This document shows, piece by piece, positions 16,978 through 25,167 of a stretch of 64,000 nucleotides of DNA. Each line of letters opens with the position of its first letter. The first letter of the stretch is position 1. Both the position numbers and the translations under genes were made by a program. This stretch comes from Flavobacteriaceae bacterium (GTDB taxonomy: Bacteria > Bacteroidota > Bacteroidia > Flavobacteriales > Flavobacteriaceae), in contig JAGQYS010000059.1 in the NCBI GenBank assembly GCA_020435965.1, forward strand, positions 1 through 64,000, given 5' to 3'. Under the pieces are notes generated by a model, which did no database searches, was not told where the DNA came from, and saw nothing but the letters and a program-made list of their open reading frames with translations.

Positions 16978-19198
16978 GTATTTCAAGTTCTTTTAATAAA
17001 AGTTGATTGATTTGGTCTGAAAACCTATCGGATTTTGATGGATGAAATTCAGACGAAGGAATGGCTTTTATCAATCCTTTTTGAATTGTTCTAAGCATCT
17101 CTAGAGTTGTGTCTTTATTTTCGGAAAGCTGTTTTAATTCTTGAAGCGTTTGTAAAAATTGTCCAGGATTTTCAATTGCTTTTTGTGCCAATTCGTTCCC
17201 TGCTCTTTCAAATAAACTTTGGTCTCTTTCCGAAATAATGCTATTATTGTTTATAATTTGTTCAATCCTATAAATGGCTGTACGAATGGATGGGAACAAT
17301 ACTTCGTTTTCTAAAGTTTCGTTTTTGCGATAGCTGTTAATGTCTTCCAATTTACCAGAAAGCCGAGTATCTTCCTTGATAGGAGGTGGATCAAAGCCAA
17401 TTCTGTGTACATAAATACGAGCACTATTTTTAATGTCTTGCAATAAGGTTAAGGCTCTGTATTGGTAAGGCAATGACTTTTCTGGTTCGTAAAGCCTTAA
17501 ATAAAGCTCAGAATCCCACATTTCACCAAGAGCTTTTAGTAATTTGCTTCGTAGGGATTCTTCAAATAAAGTTGCCATTTCGGCATCATCATGGCTATGT
17601 GCAAAGGCTTCCAAAGGATTTTCACTTTCTCTTTCTTTCTTTTCTTCTACTAAATTATGTTCGTTAGAGCCATCATGATCATGTGTGTAAGCAGCTAACA
17701 AATCTTCTTCACCTTCTTCGCCATGGTGTTCGTTTTCTGCCTCAAAATCTTCAAGGTTATCTTGGGTAATTACACCTTCTTCTTCAGCTTGTTCCTCGCC
17801 CATAAACTCGCCATACTTAATTCTGAGTGCTTTTTGGTCAAAACCGAGTTCATTGCTCGTAAAATTGAAGTCTTTTTTTGAAAGTTGACCTCGTTGTTTA
17901 ATGAGTTTTTCGGTGTCAATGATGAGTTGTCGTTGACTTCTAAAATAATCAGGCATTCTATCTACGCCAAGTGTACCTTCAACACCAAAGGTGTTTGTAG
18001 TGGTATCTTTGATGGCCACAAAATAGGTTTCACTACGAGAAATATTTGGCTTTGGCGTTTTTAAATCTGAAGCTTGAACATAAAAATATAGCTCGTCGCC
18101 AGGCTCCATTTTCATGGCTTCAAGATTGATTGTTTTTGATAAATTTTGCGATTTCGCACCTCGTTTTAAGCTAGTGTCAAAACTTAATTGTTCTTCCCTA
18201 AATTTTACAGACTCGCCAGTTCCTTTGCTTACTGTTGCAATAATATAGGCTTCATTTAAACCATAATCGTCAGTAATTTCACTGTTAAACTGTACGGTTT
18301 TGTAGTCAGTAAACTCAAATTGAGTAAATTGTTCAATCCCTTTAATATCAACCGTTGGCGCTTCATCTTTGGTAACTTCAATAGCGTATAAATCTGAGAA
18401 GTAAGTATTGCCTTTTTTATCTGAAAACTTAAAATTATAAAAGCTGGAACCAGTTAAATTAAGACTGTAGGTGTATTTTCCATCTTTTAGTTCCATTGCG
18501 TAACTATTGTCTATGTTTTCAATAGAAACTGTTTCCAGGGCATCATTAAATTCAAGTTCCCAACTTATGCGTGAACCTTCAACAGCTATTACATCCATTG
18601 TTGAAGATTTTGAAGCGCGAAGATTAGTGTAATTAGGATAATAAATGGTTAAAGATTGATTGAGGAGTTTCGGAATTTCAGCTTGTAAATCTGTGGAATC
18701 AGTTGGTTGAAAACTGATAACATCTTTTTTATTAATAGGACTTTGTTCAGTTGTAAAATAATCCGTAAGATTAAATTGATACGCTAAAAACCCAATTAAG
18801 ATTAAGGAAACGGCAACGATACAGCTTTTAATGAGATTGTTAGGAGGACTGATATTGCGAACTTCAGCACTTAAGCGTTGGACTATTTTTTGCTGTTGGA
18901 GCATTGCTAAGCTTGAAAGGTTTTCTGAGGGTTTGAGCAATAGGCTAGTGCTGTGTTCTAAAGTTGCAGCATGATTGTCAATAAAGCTACTTGATGCTTT
19001 TATGTTAGGTTGCCAAGGTTTTTTTATAAAAGACATTAAAGCACTTATTAAAATAAATCCTAGCACAGCAAACAACAAATTTGTACTTAAAAAGTAAACC
19101 AAAATAGCACTGCCTAAGGCATATAAAAACACTTCAAGATAGAGTAGGAGCTGCCAGCGCTGAGTAAATTTTGTCAGTATGTTTTTTGCTTCTATCAT
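16970..19198 (-). CDS. DUF4175-family membrane protein
   Basis: 742 aa. Two hydrophobic helices near the N-terminus (about 15-55) and a third around 125-145 anchor a long soluble region. Residues about 175-400 contain repeated beta-sandwich-like segments (YTYSLNLTGSSFYNFKFSDKKG type). Residues 440-580 are rich in Glu/His/Asp, including EEDLLAAYTHDHDGSNEHN and AFAHSHDDAEM, which could bind metal. The C-terminal 160 residues are helical. It belongs to the MoxR-DUF58-BatA type operon and overlaps both neighbours by a few bases. Biochemical role is unknown; these clusters are usually assigned to envelope stress or protein complex maturation. Confidence 0.8.
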   Translation of the reverse strand: MIEAKNILTKFTQRWQLLLYLEVFLYALGSAILVYFLSTNLLFAVLGFILISALMSFIKKPWQPNIKASSSFIDNHAATLEHSTSLLLKPSENLSSLAMLQQQKIVQRLSAEVRNISPPNNLIKSCIVAVSLILIGFLAYQFNLTDYFTTEQSPINKKDVISFQPTDSTDLQAEIPKLLNQSLTIYYPNYTNLRASKSSTMDVIAVEGSRISWELEFNDALETVSIENIDNSYAMELKDGKYTYSLNLTGSSFYNFKFSDKKGNTYFSDLYAIEVTKDEAPTVDIKGIEQFTQFEFTDYKTVQFNSEITDDYGLNEAYIIATVSKGTGESVKFREEQLSFDTSLKRGAKSQNLSKTINLEAMKMEPGDELYFYVQASDLKTPKPNISRSETYFVAIKDTTTNTFGVEGTLGVDRMPDYFRSQRQLIIDTEKLIKQRGQLSKKDFNFTSNELGFDQKALRIKYGEFMGEEQAEEEGVITQDNLEDFEAENEHHGEEGEEDLLAAYTHDHDGSNEHNLVEEKKERESENPLEAFAHSHDDAEMATLFEESLRSKLLKALGEMWDSELYLRLYEPEKSLPYQYRALTLLQDIKNSARIYVHRIGFDPPPIKEDTRLSGKLEDINSYRKNETLENEVLFPSIRTAIYRIEQIINNNSIISERDQSLFERAGNELAQKAIENPGQFLQTLQELKQLSENKDTTLEMLRTIQKGLIKAIPSSEFHPSKSDRFSDQINQLLLKELEIHD

Positions 19199-20445
19199 TG
19201 CTTTCTATAATTTGCTACAATACGTTCACACAAAAGTGTTAGTCCTAAAATAAGCCATAACCATTTTGAAATGGATGTATAGTTAGCTTTTTTACTTGTT
19301 ATCTTAATATCAGAAAATGTTGGTAATAACTCAGCTTTTGAAAATGATCTCTTATCATTTTCTTCAATGACTTGCTTTACATCTTGATTGATATCTAAAA
19401 TATTTAAAAGTTGTTCTGGTAAAAAATGGTCTAAGCTATTTTCTGTATTTAAATGATTGGTAAGGTAAAACAGGTTTTTTACAGAACTCTCTTCAATAAG
19501 GGAATGGCTTAAATGAGCTTCTTGGAACAGAAGTGTTTTTTTTACACCTTTAGGAAGTGCTGATTGATTTGACAACCAAATGGTTAAATCAAATCCTTCA
19601 GTATCGAAATTATGATCTTGAGTTTTGGTAATTTCAAAAGTTCTGTTGATGTGTTTTGAGGCTGCATTAAGAGAGGCTTCCAGGTATTTTGAATCATTAA
19701 TAAAAGTGTCTTCATAGTACAATACAATCTTTACAGGATTCTCTTCAACTAGTTCCAATTCTGTTTGAGTAAAATCACTTTCATTAATCAACTTTTTTTC
19801 AAACGAAGTGTAGTTGGCATTGCTAAGCATTGAGAGCAATTCAACATTATCATCAACTTTTCTAGCTTTAATTGGGAGGTTTTCAGTAAGAGCTTCTGTA
19901 TCAAAAATGATCCATTCCATAGTTTTATTTATAGATGGTCTCATTCCTTTAAACCCTGAAGCCAAGGCTTTGGTGTAAACCACAATGCTATCTGAATCAA
20001 TGTTCTGCATCTCTTTTGCTAGTTGCCAATAATTAGGTGTTTTTTTGCTAATATTTTCTAAATCGATATCTTCTAAATAAGGAAAGCCAGAAGTTAAAAG
20101 TCTTACATCTTTGCTACCTTCAATAGAGTTTAAAATGTTTTCTGACTTGTCATTATCCAATAAACTAGGTTCAATAATATAGGTAATGGCTGTTTTGTCT
20201 GTTTTTAATTTGATTTGTGGTTCAGCCAAAACAAAAACCACCAAAGTGATAATTAATATTCTTAGCAACAGCAGTAATAATTCATTAGGTTGTATGCTAC
20301 TTGTTTGTTTTGATTCAGATTCTCGTAATAGCTCTATACTACCAATTTTAACGGTTTTTCCTTCTTTTTTACTCCACAAATGAATGGCTATTGGTACAAT
20401 TAAACCAAGTAAAGCCCATAGATATGTTGGATTTAAAAAAGACAT
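19195..20445 (-). CDS. BatA-domain membrane protein
   Basis: 416 aa. It begins with the BatA N-terminal double-transmembrane module: MSFLNPTYLWALLGLIVPIAIHLWS-like helix, the linker KVGSIELLRE-type segment, then a second helix LLLLLLRILIITLVVFVLAEP (about 57-78). The middle is a soluble alpha/beta region and a single C-terminal transmembrane helix (about 393-410) closes it. No intact MIDAS motif is seen, so this is not a standard VWA-containing BatA. It starts 2 bp after DUF58 and overlaps DUF4175 by 4 bp, so the three are translated together. Confidence 0.85.
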   Translation of the reverse strand: MSFLNPTYLWALLGLIVPIAIHLWSKKEGKTVKIGSIELLRESESKQTSSIQPNELLLLLLRILIITLVVFVLAEPQIKLKTDKTAITYIIEPSLLDNDKSENILNSIEGSKDVRLLTSGFPYLEDIDLENISKKTPNYWQLAKEMQNIDSDSIVVYTKALASGFKGMRPSINKTMEWIIFDTEALTENLPIKARKVDDNVELLSMLSNANYTSFEKKLINESDFTQTELELVEENPVKIVLYYEDTFINDSKYLEASLNAASKHINRTFEITKTQDHNFDTEGFDLTIWLSNQSALPKGVKKTLLFQEAHLSHSLIEESSVKNLFYLTNHLNTENSLDHFLPEQLLNILDINQDVKQVIEENDKRSFSKAELLPTFSDIKITSKKANYTSISKWLWLILGLTLLCERIVANYRKQ

Positions 20446-20446
20446 G

Positions 20447-21343
20447 TTACATTAAATAATTTCTACGTTTTAAAAAGAGTTTTATAGCTTCGCCAAGAGG
20501 TTCGTTTAAGCTGAACATTTGATAACTAATATTGTTTGAAAGCAATAAGTCTTTTGTGGCTTTCATTTTTAGTTTCAACAATTTCTTATATTGTTTTTTG
20601 GCTGCCTTGGCGTCAACTTTTAGTTTGGTTCCTGTTTCTAAATCTTCAAAAGTAATCATGCCTTTGTAGTTAAATTTCAACTCTTTTTCACCCATTAAAT
20701 GCAGAACAACCACTTCATTTCTCAAGGTTTTTAGTCGTTTGATAAAATTGGTTAATTCTTCATCATGTTCATACATATCTGTGATGAAAAAAATCAATTC
20801 TTTATGTGTGTTGTCATGAAGTTTGAAAGACGAATCTGAACCTTGAGGCCATTTTCCTTGAGGTTGAATGTTGATTAACTCTAATAACATTCTATTATAA
20901 TGTTGCTTTTGTATTTTTGGCTCAATACTGTGTAATTGTTTTTCATTAAGTGCAAACAAACCAACAGCATCGCCTTGATTGTGAGATAAATAAGCCAATG
21001 AGGCAATAAGCACTTTTGCCAAATCCATTTTAGACAAATCACCTTCTTTGTGAAGCATGGAATTACTAGTATCTAAGATAAATTTAATAGAAATATTAGT
21101 TTCAATTTCAGACTGCTTGATGTAGTAGCGTCCTGAGCGAGCAAGCATTTTCCAATCGAGTAAACGTAAATCGTCACCAGGTTCATAACCTCTAAATTGG
21201 CTAAATTCCATTCCAGCACCAACACGTCTGCTATGGTTTAAACCATTTAAATAACCATCAACTATAACACGAGAAATCAATGCCATTCCTGAGACGGAAT
21301 TGATAATTTCAGGCTTTAATAATTGACGATAATCTTGTTTCAC
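20447..21343 (-). CDS. DUF58 domain protein
   Basis: 298 aa, starting with GTG at 21343; no ATG is available near the conserved N-terminus. The DUF58 signature is present: FRGYEPGDDLRLLDWKMLARSGRYYIKQ (about 49-77), followed by the VWA-like segment IKFILDTSNSML (residues 86-97, a DxSxS metal-binding motif). DUF58 proteins are the usual partners of MoxR ATPases and are thought to act as the substrate-adaptor or VWA partner. It lies 10 bp after the MoxR gene. Confidence 0.93.
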   Translation of the reverse strand: MKQDYRQLLKPEIINSVSGMALISRVIVDGYLNGLNHSRRVGAGMEFSQFRGYEPGDDLRLLDWKMLARSGRYYIKQSEIETNISIKFILDTSNSMLHKEGDLSKMDLAKVLIASLAYLSHNQGDAVGLFALNEKQLHSIEPKIQKQHYNRMLLELINIQPQGKWPQGSDSSFKLHDNTHKELIFFITDMYEHDEELTNFIKRLKTLRNEVVVLHLMGEKELKFNYKGMITFEDLETGTKLKVDAKAAKKQYKKLLKLKMKATKDLLLSNNISYQMFSLNEPLGEAIKLFLKRRNYLM

Positions 21344-21353
21344 GTTGTTATGC

Positions 21354-22349
21354 TTAAAGTTTTATACTTTTAAATAATTCTTCAGTAACCTTATCAGAAG
21401 TAATCCCTTCAGCTTCAGCTCTAAAGTTTACAATAACTCTGTGTCTTAATACAGGATAGGCAACCTGTTTTAAATCTTCAGGTGTAACAGCTAGGCGACC
21501 TTGCATAAGTGCTCTAGCTTTCGCAGTAACAATAATGGCTTGTCCAGCCCTTGGTCCAGCTCCCCAACTAACCCATTCTTTTACATAAGAGTTATCTGAG
21601 GTTTCAGGTCTGGTAGCTCTTACAATTTTGCTTACATAAGCAATTAAGTCGTCACTAATAGGAACTTCTCTAACCAGCTCTTGAAGTCTTATAATCTCTT
21701 CTGCTGAAATGATTTTGGATGGTTTTTTAGATTTTGTTCCAGTGGTTGCTTTTAATATGGTAGTTTCTTCTGAAGCGGTTGGATAGCCAATTTTTATATA
21801 AAATAAAAATCGGTCTTGTTGTGCTTCTGGTAAAGGAAATGTTCCAGATTGTTCAATTGGGTTTTGCGTTGCTAGGATGAAGAAAGGTCTATCTAAATTA
21901 TAGGTGTTTCCTGAATAGGTAACTTCAAATTCTTGCATGGCTTCCAATAAGGCTGCCTGTGTTTTTGGAGGCGTTCTATTGATTTCATCGGCTAGAACAA
22001 TGTTTGCGAAAATGGGTCCTTTACTAAATTTAAAAAACTTCTTCCCAGTGGAATGGTCTTCCTCTAATATTTCTGTACCAATAATGTCTGAAGGCATTAA
22101 ATCTGGAGTAAACTGAATACGTTTAAATTTTAAATCGACCGTTTCTGCCAAAGTCCTGATCATTAAGGTTTTTGCTAAACCAGGAACACCTTCCAATAAG
22201 GCATGACCTCCAGCTAGAAAAGTTATGATGAGTTGTTCAACGGTTTCTTCCTGACCAATAATGACCTTGCCAATTTCTTTTTTTAAATCGGAAAGTTTTG
22301 TGGTTAAACCGTTTACTTCTTGTTCAATTGTTGCTAAGTTTTTATCCAT
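21354..22349 (-). CDS. MoxR-family AAA+ ATPase
   Basis: 331 aa, standard length. Walker A is GVPGLAKT (about residues 54-61), Walker B is IVLADEINRTPP (about 117-128), with the MoxR-typical LLEAMQEFEVTYSG and FILATQNPIEQSGTFPLPEAQQDRF segments. MoxR ATPases act as chaperone-like remodelers together with VWA/DUF58 proteins. It is the second gene of a minus-strand operon running DUF4159, MoxR, DUF58, BatA-like, DUF4175, amidotransferase-like. Confidence 0.96.
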   Translation of the reverse strand: MDKNLATIEQEVNGLTTKLSDLKKEIGKVIIGQEETVEQLIITFLAGGHALLEGVPGLAKTLMIRTLAETVDLKFKRIQFTPDLMPSDIIGTEILEEDHSTGKKFFKFSKGPIFANIVLADEINRTPPKTQAALLEAMQEFEVTYSGNTYNLDRPFFILATQNPIEQSGTFPLPEAQQDRFLFYIKIGYPTASEETTILKATTGTKSKKPSKIISAEEIIRLQELVREVPISDDLIAYVSKIVRATRPETSDNSYVKEWVSWGAGPRAGQAIIVTAKARALMQGRLAVTPEDLKQVAYPVLRHRVIVNFRAEAEGITSDKVTEELFKSIKL

Positions 22350-22358
22350 AATTTTATG

Positions 22359-22976
22359 TTATGATGTGAGTGCGTACATCACTATATTTACCGCAAAGCG
22401 TGTGTTGTCGTTTTTATACCATCGTTTGTTTCTAAAGTCGTAATCCCATTCGCAACCATAATCTTTATTGCTGAACAAAACACCAATGCGTCCATTGACT
22501 TCAATAGCTTTTAAGTAGTCGTGAACCAAATCGTCTCCCCAACCATTTAATTCTTGTGAGGTTGTTGGAGGTCCATCTTCAAACTTGAAAAACACATTGT
22601 ATAGTTCATGATTATTAGGTATTTTTTTTAGCTCATTTGGAAAAATATCTTCCATTTGTCGTTCAAATGATTTTGAAAAAAGTCCATCAATATCATGGTT
22701 ACAATCATCAACAAATACAAAACCACCATTCATGACATATTTTTTAAAATTGTCTCGTTCTTTTTTTGTGAATTGTACCAATTTGTGGCCAGATAAATAG
22801 CAAAAAGGACAGTTAAATATATCATCACTACTCAGAGGAATAATATTTTCTTTTGTATCGACCTTCAATGTTGTGTATTCAACCAATGAATTCAATACAT
22901 TGGAAGGCATGCGTTGGTCAACATCCCAATCGCCTGATTCGTATTGAAGTCGTGTAAAAAAAAATGCGTTATTCAA
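22359..22976 (-). CDS. DUF4159-like protein, first gene of the MoxR operon
   Basis: 205 aa. The first residues FFFTRLQYESGDWDVDQRMPSNVLNSLVEYTTL match the start of DUF4159 domains, and PFCYLSGHKLVQFTKKERDNFKKYVMNGGFVFVDDC matches their amidotransferase-like core. The only start upstream of this conserved part is TTG at 22976; an in-frame stop lies 12 bp before it, and the first ATG (residue 23) would cut into the domain. Unlike many Bacteroidetes relatives it has no visible signal peptide, so it is predicted cytoplasmic. It ends 9 bp before moxR. No clear promoter was recognised upstream. Confidence 0.8.
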   Translation of the reverse strand: MNNAFFFTRLQYESGDWDVDQRMPSNVLNSLVEYTTLKVDTKENIIPLSSDDIFNCPFCYLSGHKLVQFTKKERDNFKKYVMNGGFVFVDDCNHDIDGLFSKSFERQMEDIFPNELKKIPNNHELYNVFFKFEDGPPTTSQELNGWGDDLVHDYLKAIEVNGRIGVLFSNKDYGCEWDYDFRNKRWYKNDNTRFAVNIVMYALTS

Positions 22977-23135
22977 TGATTGATGAATTTAATTCTCAAG
23001 GCTATTTAGCAGTCCAATTTATTGAATATTATTAATTCTGAACCCTTTCTTTAGATTCTATTAACAGTTTTATATATTGTTTTTGTTAAAATGAAGATCA
23101 AAAAATAGTATTATTTATTTTTTTAGTTAACTTTA

Positions 23136-23747
23136 TTAATTGAAAGAAGTGTAAGGTAGCGTTCCCCAATTTATGTCAAACCTTCCTTCGGTTATTTCAA
23201 TAATCTCTGATGCGTCATTGCTATTTACTGCCTTGCAGTAAAATGTCCCTGACACGATTTGGTTGTCAAAATCATAACGTGTAATCGATAGTGAGCCCTC
23301 TCCCTCAATGGAACAGAACCACTTAAATTGTTGCGATGATTCGTCCCACCACCTGCACCTAATGTTTAGTGTTGGGTAGGCATCAACATTACCTTCACAG
23401 TTACTTTCGTTTAGGGTAAAGATGCCTTCGCCGTTTTCGTGCAGGTTTATAATATGGATATCCAAAAGGCCTCCATTACCACTTTTATAGTCATGAACCT
23501 TAATTTCATTATAAGTTATTTGAGGCGGAATGCCACCAGCAACAAAAGACATTCCAGAATCAGGTCCCATTATGGTTCCTGTGCCATCTCTTGGTATTAA
23601 TAAGTTGCCGTTTACATAAGCACCAAATGTATTTTCGCCAGTTTGCGTTATTGGTGGAAGTGTTGGTTGAGAATCGTTATCGTCGTTATTGCTACAGTTT
23701 ATTAAGAGTAGTGAGCAGATGGATAATATTAAAAGTTTTGTTTTCAT
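23136..23747 (-). CDS. Small lipoprotein of unknown function
   Basis: 203 aa with lipobox ending at Cys18 followed by SNNDDND, an acidic start consistent with surface lipoprotein export. The mature part contains GENTFGAYVNGNLLIPRDG (about 36-54), a beta-rich start seen in several flavobacterial lipoproteins, and ends in a beta sandwich-like region. Two cysteine pairs (about 106/117 and 132/157) could form disulfides. No function can be assigned. A strong hairpin lies only 19 bp upstream of its start. Confidence 0.8.
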   Translation of the reverse strand: MKTKLLILSICSLLLINCSNNDDNDSQPTLPPITQTGENTFGAYVNGNLLIPRDGTGTIMGPDSGMSFVAGGIPPQITYNEIKVHDYKSGNGGLLDIHIINLHENGEGIFTLNESNCEGNVDAYPTLNIRCRWWDESSQQFKWFCSIEGEGSLSITRYDFDNQIVSGTFYCKAVNSNDASEIIEITEGRFDINWGTLPYTSFN

Positions 23748-23765
23748 GTTATTGTTTTGAACAAA

Positions 23766-23801
23766 AAAACTGGTTGATATAATCTTATACCAACCAGTTT
23801 T
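23766..23801 (-). terminator. Intrinsic terminator after the TldE/TldD operon
   Basis: AAAACTGGTTG (23766-23776) pairs perfectly with CAACCAGTTTT (23791-23801), extended by further A-T pairs inside. On the minus strand it is followed by seven T residues. It lies 18 bp after the TldE stop and 19 bp before the ATG of the next lipoprotein gene, so it could also attenuate expression of that gene. Confidence 0.75.
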
Positions 23802-23818
23802 AATTGCATTAAAATAAT

Positions 23819-25135
23819 CTAAACAGCGTCAGATAAACTCGTAAAGGTAAAGTCTCTTACCTTCATGTATGGAATTAAGTTTCCATCAATACGAACTTGC
23901 TGACCAAGTGTTTCAAGGTTATTAAGCATGATAATAGGGCTTTCATTAAATCTGAAGTTCTTAACAGGGTGTTTGATTTTTCCGTTTTCAATATAAAACG
24001 TTCCATCACGAGTAAGACCAGTAAACAGTAGTGTTTGAGGGTCTACACCACGTATGTACCACAGCCTTGTTACTAGAATTCCTTTTTTTGTATCTTTTAT
24101 TAAATCTTCTAATGATGCAGTACCACCTTCCATAATAAAGTTTGATGGTCCAGGAACTGCCTCAACCCCTTTTTCTTTAGCCCAAAAACGATCATAGGCT
24201 AAATTTTTAACCACGCCATTTTCAATCCAACTCATCTTTTTTAAAGCTTGTCCAGCACCATTCCAAGTAGCTGTTGGTACATCTGGATGTAAAGGATCTG
24301 ACCAAATATTGACACGCTCATCTACAATTTTTTGACCTAGTTTTGTTCCACCACCTTCTTTACTCATAAAGCTTCTGCCTTCATCAGCAGTACGAGCATT
24401 TAAAGCGCCTCCCATATTTCCTAATAAACCTATTGAGGCAGCAGGCTCAAGAATCACTGTATATTTTCCAGGTTCTATAGCTTTAGCTTCTCTAGACATA
24501 AGCGCTTTATCTATTGCTACTTTTGAAGCTTCAGCAGCGTCAAATTTATTGACATCATTAAAATCTCTAGAAACCCAACCAGAGCCAGTACCATCATTAC
24601 TTCTCATGGTCACGGTAAAACTGATATCTGTAGATTTATTGTAAGCGAAGAGACCTTTAGAGTTCATCATTGCTGAAAAACCAGCAGAGTCATTTAAAAA
24701 ACCAGCAGCAGTAACATCGTTAGCAGCAGCAGGCTCAATACTGCTATTGGCTACCATGGCACGATATTCAGGTGTGATTTTGGCAGTAGCTTCACTATAT
24801 GTTATAGCGTCATCGTAAGATTGTGGACCTAGAGGCTCCATAAACTCTGGATTTTCTGGTGATATTTTAGCGAGTTCTTCAGCTCTTTGTACAACTTTTC
24901 GAAGTGATTCATCATCAAATTCATCAATACTTGCAGAGCCAGATTTTTTTCCAAAACTGGATTGTACGGATAGATTTTGATTAGATCTGTGTCCTGAGGT
25001 AGAAACGGTATTTCGTGCATAACGAATGTTGCCACTTTCGCTTCCTCCTAAATTTATTTCGCAAGTATCAGCTGTAGAATAGCTAAGCGCTTTCTCTAAA
25101 ATCTGTCTTGCTTCTTCTTTTGTATATATTGCCAT
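23819..25135 (-). CDS. TldE/PmbA-like metalloprotease-family protein
   Basis: 438 aa. It matches the TldD/PmbA family along its length (start AIYTKEEARQILEKALSYS; core PGKYTVILEPAASIGLLGNMGGALNARTADEGRSFM; end NGKIKHPVKNFRFNESPIIMLNNLE). It has no HExxxH motif, which fits the non-catalytic TldE partner. The TldD gene lies 33 bp upstream in the same direction. In E. coli TldD/TldE form a heterodimeric protease that processes antitoxin CcdA and peptide toxin precursors; the substrate here is unknown. Unlike its partner it has no signal peptide, which is odd for a heterodimer. Confidence 0.9.
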   Translation of the reverse strand: MAIYTKEEARQILEKALSYSTADTCEINLGGSESGNIRYARNTVSTSGHRSNQNLSVQSSFGKKSGSASIDEFDDESLRKVVQRAEELAKISPENPEFMEPLGPQSYDDAITYSEATAKITPEYRAMVANSSIEPAAANDVTAAGFLNDSAGFSAMMNSKGLFAYNKSTDISFTVTMRSNDGTGSGWVSRDFNDVNKFDAAEASKVAIDKALMSREAKAIEPGKYTVILEPAASIGLLGNMGGALNARTADEGRSFMSKEGGGTKLGQKIVDERVNIWSDPLHPDVPTATWNGAGQALKKMSWIENGVVKNLAYDRFWAKEKGVEAVPGPSNFIMEGGTASLEDLIKDTKKGILVTRLWYIRGVDPQTLLFTGLTRDGTFYIENGKIKHPVKNFRFNESPIIMLNNLETLGQQVRIDGNLIPYMKVRDFTFTSLSDAV

Positions 25136-25167
25136 TGTATTTTAGTATTTATTGTAAAACAAATTGA

